Source: Telopea speciosissima | Taxonomy: Eukaryota > Streptophyta > Magnoliopsida > Proteales > Proteaceae | Direction of reading: 5' to 3' | Assembly: GCF_018873765.1 (NCBI RefSeq) | Contig: NC_057916.1 | Span: 33,021,501 to 33,085,500 of the forward strand | DNA: 64,000 nucleotides | Shown here: in pieces, positions 56,942 to 64,000 of the stretch | How the letters are laid out: each line of letters opens with the position of its first letter | Numbering within the stretch: the stretch's first letter is position 1 | Translations under genes and position numbers: made by a program | The notes under the pieces: model-generated | The model's database searches: none | Seen by the model: the letters and a program-made list of their open reading frames with translations, nothing else | Told to the model about the DNA's origin: nothing

Positions 56942-59900
56942 ATTTCGCAGGGTTATCTCATATATTCATATCTGGATAGGTCTTCTTTACCTTACAGATC
57001 TCTTCTATACCTACAGTGCGAGATTCTTCAGCTTCCACCTTGCAAGTCTCTACATCCGCTCCTTCTACTGCCTCTTCGTGGGTCATTGACTTTGGAGCCA
57101 CTGACCATATGATCGGCATATCCCAGTGTTATGACTCCTACTCTATTTGTTCTGGTAAGAAAAAGGTTAGGATCACTGATGGTTCTCTTTCTTCTATCTC
57201 TGGTAAGGGTAGTATCTGTGTTACTTCTTCTATTTTCCTTGACTCTGTTCTTCATGTTCCTAAGTTTAACACTAACCTCTTATCTGTGAGCCACCTAACC
57301 AAATTCTTCAATTGTTGTCACTGTTTTTTTCCATCTCATTGTGTTTTTCAGGATTTGGTGACAGAGGATTATTGGCAGTGGACGTGAGGAAAGGGACTCT
57401 ACCTTCTTGATCCAGGAACATCCCCTTTACCTACTGCTTAGTCCTATACGTGTGGGCGTAGTGACAACAATACCGTTGTCTTTGTGATGTTGTGGCATCA
57501 ACGTTTGGGCCACCCTTCTTTCGGTGTTATGCGGAACAAATTGCCACACTTGTTTTCTTCCATTCCTTCTTTCCATATATTTCGGTGTGAACCCTGTTTG
57601 TTTGCCAAACATTGTCGTTCTCCTTATTCATATCATGGTAATAGATCTAATTTTCCTTTCCATATTGTGCATTCTGATGTTTGGGGGCTTGCTCCCATTA
57701 TTTCTTTGTTTGGTTATCGTTATTTTGTTTCCTTTGTTGATTACTATTCCTTGTCAACTTGGACTTTTTTGATGAAACAAAAAATTGATGTCTATGATGC
57801 CTTTAAAATTTTTATCAGCTCATTTGTACCCAGTTTCGTACTTTCTTCAAATTGTTAGTTCTGATAAAGGGGGTGAGTATATGTATGGGGGGGCTCCAAC
57901 AGTTTTTTATTGACCATGGCATTATCCATCAGGTTGCTTGTATTGACACCCCTCAACAGAATGAGGTGGCTGAGAGAAAAATCGCCATTTATTGCAAGTC
58001 ACTAGGAGTCTCCTATTTGGCATGCATGTCGTCAAGATTTTTTGGTCTGAAGCCTTTCTTACTATTGGTTTTTTAATCAACCGCATGCCCACTAAACTTG
58101 TTGGCTCCAAATCCCCCTTGGACTTGTTCTCCTCAAACTTTTGCTTTCTCTCTTCCTCTCAAGGTGTTTGGGTGTGTCTGCTATGTCCATGTCAATAAAT
58201 CTGCTAGGACTAAGCTTGACCCCAAGGCACTCAAATGCCTTTTCCTTGGATATTTGTCTTCTACCAAGGGGTATAAGTGCTACCATCCCTCTTCTCGAAC
58301 GCGACTTCTCTCCAAAGATGTCACCTTCTTTGAATCTATACCTTTCTTCACTCCTCAACATCCTCTTTAGGGGGAAAGTAGTGGAAATGAAGAGGCTGTT
58401 GCTATTTCTTTCCTCCCACCTTTGCCTACTTCTCCATTTCTATTTGATATTAGGAAACACAAAGAAGGGGCTGTTGTTGATATTGATGATCAATCAGGTG
58501 CAGGTTCTAACAATACGAAGGAGTTAAATGTGTACAACAGTGGTGCTGTTGTTGATATTGATGATCAATCAGGTGCTGGTTCTGACGATATGAAGGAGTT
58601 AAATATGTACAACAGAGGTTGCTAGAGGAAGAAGAAGACCTGCCAAGAGTCCTCTTTGGATCCACATCCTGAGCTCCATCATCTTCAGTTAGGTGGCATC
58701 CCCCCCTCTTCCTTCTGATTTAGACTTTCTTATTGCTGTTAGAAAAGGAGAGAGAGCTTGCACCAATTCTGTAATCCAGTTTGTTTCCTATGATGCTCTC
58801 CCTCCTATAGGTGTTGCCTTTATTGTTGCCCTCTCTTCTATTTTCATTCCTAAGAATGTCACTGAGGCTATTTCTGACCCAAAGTGGAAGCAATCCATGT
58901 CTGAGGAAATGATGGCACTTAAAAAGAACTGTACTTGGAAACTGGTTGATCTTCCCAGGGGGAGAGTTCTAGTTGGATGCAAATGGGTCTATACAGTTAA
59001 GTACCGATAAGATGGTATAGTTGAGAGATACAAGGGCCCAGTTGGTGGCAAAAGGATATAGTCAGGTGTATGGGATTGATTATCAGGAGACATTTGCTCC
59101 TGTGGCTAACCACAACTCAATAAGAGTTCTCTTATCTTTGGTGGCTAATAAAGATTGACCATTGTATCAGTTGGATGTGAAGAACACTTTCCTTCATGGT
59201 GATCTAAAAAAGGAAGTGCACATGCAGACTCCACCTGGCTTCAAGTTTCCCTCAGCTGAAGGGAAAGTGTGACTGCTCAAGAAGGCACTATATGGTCTCA
59301 AACAGTCCCCAAAGGATTGGTTTGAAAGGTTTAGACAGGCCATTTTGAAGAATGGGTATTCCCAGAGCCAAGCTGACTACACTCTATTTACATAGCAAGG
59401 TAATGGTACCATCACAACCTTATTGTCTATGTTGATGACATTGAGGGCGGGCCTTGGTGCAATAGTTAAGGATGCTCCATTGTGACTAAGAGGTCATGGG
59501 TTCGAGTTTGGAAACATCCTTTCTGCGAAAGCAGGAGTAAGGCTGCGTACATTATGACCCTCCCAGACCTCATAGCGGCGGGAGCCTCGTGCATTGGGTA
59601 CGCCCTTTTTTGATGATAGGGCTCAAATAGCTAGGCTGAAGACCTACTTGGCTCAATAGTTTAAGATTAATGATTTGGGTCCCTTAAAGTACTTCTTGGG
59701 GATTGAAGTGTCAAGATCTAAGAAGGGAATAAATATATGTCAAAGGAATTTTGTTCAAGACTTGTTGAAAGAGACGGGGATGTTGGGTTGTAAAGCAACA
59801 AACTCTCATATTGATCAGAATCATAAGCTAGGAGAAGACAGTGGACCTTTCCTCGTTGACGAAGGGAAATACCAGAGGCTTGTAGGGAAGTTGATTTAAC

Positions 59901-60535
59901 TTTCTTTGGCTCGCCCATATATCATTTATGCAGTTGGGTGGTGAGCCAATTTATGCATGCCCCCAAGACTGGACACTTGGATGCTGTATATCGGATCCTC
60001 AGATACTTGAAGTCCTCTCCAAGAAAAGGTCTTCTATATGCCAAGTACAACCATTTGAGAATTGAAGGCTACACTGATGCGGATTGGGCTGGTTTAGTTT
60101 CTGACAGGCGATCTACATCTAGCTATTGTACTTTTGTGGGTGGTAATATGGTCACATGGAGGAGTAAAAAGCAACCAGTTGTGGCTCGGTAGAGTGCAGA
60201 GGCAGAATTTAGAGCTATGGCTCATGGAGTATGTGAACTCCTAGGGTTGAGACGGCTGATCCAAGAGTTGGGATTTGATACTGAGGCACCTATGTGACTC
60301 TATTGTGATAACAAGGCTGCCATAAGTATAGCACACAACCCTGTCCAACATGACTAGATGAAATAAATTGAGGTGGATCGACATTTCATCAAAGAGAAGG
60401 TTGACTTTGGCTACATTTGTACTCCTTTTGTTAAGACAGGTGATCAATTACCTGACATCTGTACCAAGGGGCTCATCCTTCATCAGTTAAGTACGCTGTT
60501 ATGCAAGCTGGGAATGTAGACATTTATTCTCCAGC
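56942..60535 (+). pseudogene. Copia element C pol, decayed
   Basis: Open pieces: 57016-57387 has the protease with DFGATDHMIG in place of DSGATDH, and an SISGKGS block. 57484-57858 has the integrase zinc region 'WHQRLGHPSFGVM' and 'CEPCLFAKH'. 57852-58370 has 'DTPQQNEVAERK' (a normally conserved Gly is Glu) and 'KALKCLFLGY'. 58693-59010 is the RT start. RT then runs in short frames with many stops to YVDD at about 59430, where an Au SINE sits. 59675-59899 gives 'YFLGIEVSRSKKGI' and 59938-60192 the 'YTDADWAGLVSDRRSTSSY' of RNase H. More stops follow. It is clearly older than element B and non-functional. Confidence 0.85.
59443..59610 (+). mobile_element. Au-type SINE
   Basis: The sequence has a tRNA-like head with an A-box region 'tggtgcaatagttaagg' and a B box 'ggttcgagtttgg', then the body 'ggctgcgtacattatgaccc' and 'gggagcctcgtgc', ending in a T run (59605-59610). 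This order and the terminal T run are characteristic of the Au SINE family of flowering plants (recalled, not aligned). It lies in copia C RT immediately after the YVDD codons. A few RT codons appear to be missing at the right junction. Confidence 0.85.
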
Positions 60536-60546
60536 TTGGGGGGGAG

Positions 60547-60886
60547 TGTTAGAGTTTATGTAATAAGGGTAGTTTGAGTACTAGTTAGTGTCTTATTGTT
60601 TTATGTTTTAATTTTCCTGTTTTACCTTTTATCTCCCTAGGGAGGTGGTTGAAATTCTCAATTCATATTAGTAAATTAAATAGGGGAGAGGAAACAACTT
60701 GTTGGAATATGGGTATTATTGTAACATGGGTCGACCCATGGGGTATTTTCTATTCTAGTTGTTTTTCCCTATTCTAGTTAATTGGGGTATTATTGTAATT
60801 GTTGTATTTTGAAATTTTCTCCAGACGTATTATATATAAATCGTGGAAGGCTATCACATTGATAAGCCATTCCAATTGTTTCTTCA
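60547..60886 (+). repeat. LTR shared by copia elements C and D (340 bp)
   Basis: It begins TGTTAG after the polypurine tract of element C (60538-60546) and ends TTCA immediately before TGGTATCAGAG (60887), the primer-binding site of element D. A single LTR therefore serves as 3' LTR of C and 5' LTR of D. A TATA-like 'tattatatataaat' is at about 60828. Confidence 0.82.
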
Positions 60887-61685
60887 TGGTATCAGAGTCA
60901 AAACCAATACCTAAAAAATAAATCCCAAATTCCAAAAATCGATCTCCCTCCTTGAGCTTGATTTTTGCCTTCCTCTATCTCTTCCCTTCATGATCAATCT
61001 CTCTTAGATCGATTAGACTAGTTATCCTAAAACCCTAAACCCAACTCTACAGTCAAGACTCTCTTTCTCCTCTTTCTCCTCAAGTCTCCACTGTTTCATG
61101 GGGGCGGTACTTTGAGGTGATCAAATAATGATCTAGTACCTGCCCTAGACCTTACCTCATTTTTTTTTCTTTCCTATTTTATGATCTCCATACAGATTGA
61201 GATCAGGTTTTGAAGATTGAAGATTTGCAGAATTTTTTTTGGACACGATATTCATCAGCCACGATAGATCTGCAATTTTTTTTCCAGAAGTTCCTGGTTA
61301 TTGGAGTTCTCGGCATTCCAAGATTCTTATTGGCTTTCATCTTATTTTTCCCATCAGCTTCCTGCACTTTAAGATCGAAACCACAAAGGATCAAGTCTTC
61401 TCCAACAGAGCCGAGAATTATTTTTCTTGCAGGAAACGATATCTGTAATTTTTTGGACACATCATCTCTGTACTTTGGGGTCTTATTCCCTTATTTTTCT
61501 TGATCGATAGTCTCATCAGTATGCCTGATTCAGACGTATCTACTGTATCCACTGGCCCATCTGTGACACAAGGGAATCATCATGATTATCCCTCTTTTCC
61601 AGCCAGCCCAGTGAAGCTCGATGGCACCAATTATTTACTCTGGTCTACATCAGTCTTTCTCTCTATTGATTCAAGGGGCTATAAG

Positions 61686-63449
61686 CATAGTACTATATCT
61701 CGCGATATATCGGTATCTCGGGCCTACCGAGATATCCGAAATATCCGAGATATCGCGAAATATGACGGAAATATTGCATTTTTTCTGCAATATTTCGGGG
61801 GTCCATCTCGGGGGGGTATTTGGCCATATCTAGGCCTGAAACTTCATGGACAGCCTTATTTAAGCTTAATAAACACATTTAAACCATAAAATTGTAAAAA
61901 TGTGAATTCAAATTGGTGTTTTGGGCTTGCACCCTTGATTGACATCCTGTCGCCGACCCTAATGTATAAATAGTTAAATACACATAGATTAGGCAGTTAA
62001 TATTTAATAATAGTATTTAACTTCATCACATATCAAGTTAAAGCCAATACACATTGATGAGTGCCATGATTCTCATAAACTCCATAATATTCAATAACTC
62101 GCTTAAAGCCTTAAAGGCAATACACTAAGTGTCAAAGTTAGTAAGTCACAAGACGCACAACTCGCAAGTCACAACTCACAAGTTCATAGATCAATGAAAT
62201 CACAACTTAAGTTACAAATTACAAGTGCTAAATCGCTAATAGTAGTTTTTGTGCCTCCCTGGATCAATCCCACTCATGCCTCGCCGAGTCGACGTCCATT
62301 GCTCTCTGTTTGAAGGACATATGTGGACCACGGTATAGAATCGGAGAAGAAACGAGTGTAGTCATCCACAAGTGTCACGTAAATGGAATCATCAACATAC
62401 TGTAGGTAACCTATCCTAGGATATAAACTAGGGTTACCAATGGATCCAGTCCGTGAAGAAGATGATCCACTGTGATATGATGTTGGCGCCGGCGCAAGAG
62501 GCGATGGCATTGGCTGCATGTATGGCTGGTGAGGTTGGTAGCTAGGTCCGCTAGGGTATGCAAAGATGTTATCTACAAAAGATGATCCAAGATGTCCCTG
62601 GACTGGGACGTAGTCATAGTCCCCTACCCCACTAAATCGCCCATATGATGATGATCCATATCCATATCCACCGTAAGGTTGTGATGCACCATAATCCGAT
62701 GCCAATGGAGTGGTATGTGCAAAAATTAAAATAATTATTTAAGAGCAGAAAAATAAATCCGACACCGTGAAGCCGTAGATCGGCCATTGGTGTCTAACAT
62801 ATATTTAATTCATTACCATCTAAGTCATATTACCCCTAATTATTTCCTATTTTAATTGTAGGAAAATGAATTTTTAAAACCAGAAAATTAAAAAAAAAAA
62901 TACTTATGGAAAAAAAATTTCAACACCGTGAGGATATAGATCGGCCTCCGGTGTCTAACATATATTAATATCATTACCATCCAACAAAATTTGTACATAG
63001 TCTTTTCAAAAAAATAGTTTTAGAGGAATAGAATTTACCTTAAATAGTGGAAAAAGGCTTGGATGATGAGCTTAGATGACCCTCCGATGAGTTTACCGGC
63101 GAAAATCCGACAACAATGTTCTTGAACAATGGCTAGAGTGTTGGATGAGAGCTTGGAAGAGTGGAAGAATAGGCAAAAGACTGAAATTCCTTAGCAAATG
63201 CAGCTCTCGGTCGAAATATGGACCGAAATCTTCGAAATATTGTATTAAAGCCCCCCTTCACGTGACACTTTAAGCCAAAATACCATATTTCGCCGATATC
63301 TCACGAGATATCGAGATATCGTCGATATCTCACGATATCTCACGAGATATCGACGAAATATGGTATTTTTTCATTTCGACCTGATTTCGCATCTCGGTAA
63401 GCTCGAGATATACGAAATTAAGCGATATTTCGCGAGATTTTGAACCATG
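61686..63449. mobile_element. Non-autonomous hAT-like element with CGATATCTCG-type subterminal arrays (1,764 bp)
   Basis: The 8-bp duplication GCTATAAG (61678-61685, 63450-63457) flanks imperfect inverted termini: 'catagtactatatctcgcga' against 'catggttcaaaatctcgcga' from the other end (about 22 of 28 matching when extended). Subterminal regions (61690-61820 and 63270-63440) are dense in 'gatatctcacgagatatcg' words. The interior has an AT-rich non-coding part, a repeated 'caccgtga..tagatcggcc' unit (about 62763 and 62925) and a minus-strand frame of 143 codons (62274-62705). No hAT transposase domain was recognised. Confidence 0.82.
62274..62705 (-). CDS. Tyr/Gly/Ser-rich ORF inside the hAT-like element (143 codons)
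   Basis: The frame starts MASDYGASQPYGGYGYGSSS and is rich in Tyr, Gly, Ser and Pro, with 'PYMQPMPSPLAPAPTSYHS' in the middle and a more ordinary C-terminus ('YVDDSIYVTLVDDYTRFF'). No domain was recognised. The YVDD here is coincidental: its context is not reverse-transcriptase-like. The sequence upstream on the minus strand contains AG sites, so this may be a last exon. It could be the tail of a decayed transposase gene or a captured host fragment. Composition differs from the AT-rich element around it. Confidence 0.45.
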   Translation of the reverse strand: MASDYGASQPYGGYGYGSSSYGRFSGVGDYDYVPVQGHLGSSFVDNIFAYPSGPSYQPHQPYMQPMPSPLAPAPTSYHSGSSSSRTGSIGNPSLYPRIGYLQYVDDSIYVTLVDDYTRFFSDSIPWSTYVLQTESNGRRLGEA

Positions 63450-64000
63450 GCTATAAGGGTTATATATATGGTACTAATGTTAAGCCAAGTGATGCTGGTT
63501 CATTACAAGATAAGTGGAGTTCAAGTAACTTCTTGGTTGTGTCCTTTCTTCTAAGTGCTATGACTCCATCCATTGCCTGTGGCTATGTACTGCTTGATAT
63601 AGCCGCCAAAATTTGGAAGGCTGCTAAAGATACCTATTCCCTGGTAGGGAATGATGCACAAGTTTATGATATTCAAAGAAAAATCCATGCAACCAAACAG
63701 GGTGAACTTACTTTGTCACAATACTACTTTGAACTCCGTAGTCTATGGCAAGAGCTCGATTACTATGATAACCTTCAACTTGATTGTCCTTCCGATATTA
63801 CAAAATTTCAGCAAAGGGAGGATAAATTCAGAGTATATACTTTTTTGACTGGACTTAATGTGGACTATGATCAGCTTCAGTCTCAAGTTTTGAGTCGTTC
63901 CCCTTTTCCCAATTTGGAGCAAGCCTACTCTATGATACAGTTGGAGGATACTCGTCGTTCCACTATGTTACCACCCACACAGTCAGAGAGATCAATTTTA

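Larger units (their letters stand above)
50861..60886 (+). mobile_element. Ty1/copia element C, 5'-truncated and multiply interrupted
   Basis: An older copia begins with a zinc knuckle fragment (about 50873-50910, CGKSGHTRDKYW) cut by copia element B. It continues after 56454, with protease, integrase, RT and RNase H pieces to about 60535, then a polypurine tract and an LTR (60547-60886). It has no 5' LTR and little gag. It was hit by copia B (50913-56454), a hAT-like MITE (56602-56933) and an Au SINE (59443-59610). Its LTR is directly followed by the primer-binding site of copia D. Confidence 0.8.
60887..64000 (+). mobile_element. Ty1/copia element D, 5' part (runs off the window)
   Basis: The primer-binding site TGGTATCAGAGTC at 60887 is followed by a leader of about 630 bp and gag. 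A hAT-like element (61686-63449) interrupts gag. The window ends inside gag, so pol and the 3' LTR are not visible. Confidence 0.82.
61521..64000 (+). pseudogene. Copia element D gag, split by a hAT-like insertion
   Basis: Gag starts at ATG 61521 with 'SPVKLDGTNYLLWSTSVFLS', matching the start of element B gag. The frame is open to the insertion at 61685 and resumes in the same register from 63450 to the window end. Later blocks are 'AAKIWKAAKDTYSLVGNDAQ' and 'LTGLNVDYDQL'. No stop or shift was seen in the gag parts themselves, so the insertion is the only visible lesion here. Its state beyond 64000 is unknown. Confidence 0.82.

Noticed and set aside
62380..62420. YVDD in the hAT-like element ORF as a reverse transcriptase site
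   Set aside because: The surrounding residues do not match any RT motif and no other RT block is present. It is a chance occurrence.
1..64000. CRISPR arrays, tRNA or rRNA genes, bacterial operons
   Set aside because: No spaced repeat array or complete tRNA/rRNA was seen. The only tRNA-like sequence is the head of the Au SINE. Spliced plant genes and plant retroelements rule out a prokaryotic source.

Overview
This is nuclear DNA of a flowering plant. Three spliced or intronless host genes have clear plant orthologues. The remainder is dense nested plant transposable elements: Ty1/copia, a Ty3/gypsy-type derivative, L1-type LINEs, an Au-type SINE, a TRIM, and hAT, Mutator and PIF/Harbinger-type DNA elements. 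The species cannot be named from the sequence. Nothing here looks prokaryotic, organellar or like a coordinated gene cluster.

Layout. (1) 1-2,700: the last four exons of an acylamino-acid-releasing enzyme (AARE) gene whose 5' part lies before the window. (2) 2,868-8,100: a decayed minus-strand copia element and other repeats. (3) 8,100-29,742: a complete second AARE gene. Seventeen coding exons join in frame to 781 residues with an intact Ser/Asp/His triad. Its intron 13 is about 12.5 kb because a gypsy-like element inserted there and was itself hit by a copia element, a TRIM and a LINE fragment. (4) 30,302-32,890: an intronless PPR gene on the minus strand, tail-to-tail with AARE. A local duplication upstream creates a 40-codon uORF copying its N-terminus. 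(5) 33,780-37,270: intergenic DNA with two MITEs and LINE debris. (6) 37,737-39,184: the first three exons of a GCN5-type histone acetyltransferase. The next exon is not in the window, so the following intron exceeds 24.8 kb unless the gene is broken. (7) 39,185-64,000: that presumed intron, filled by LTR-like repeats, a full-length LINE (42,965-49,934), a complete copia inside an older copia, hAT-like elements, an Au SINE, and two copia elements sharing one LTR.

The host genes are unrelated housekeeping functions: N-acylpeptide turnover, organellar RNA processing and histone acetylation. They show no sign of acting together. The main interest is structural: a readable nesting order with exact target-site duplications, introns enlarged by transposons with coding exons intact, a palindrome-rich hAT-like family with four members in 64 kb, and cytosine-deamination-like decay of the copia element at 50.9-56.5 kb. 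All exon joins were inferred by reading splice signals and matching recalled family sequence. No alignment was run.
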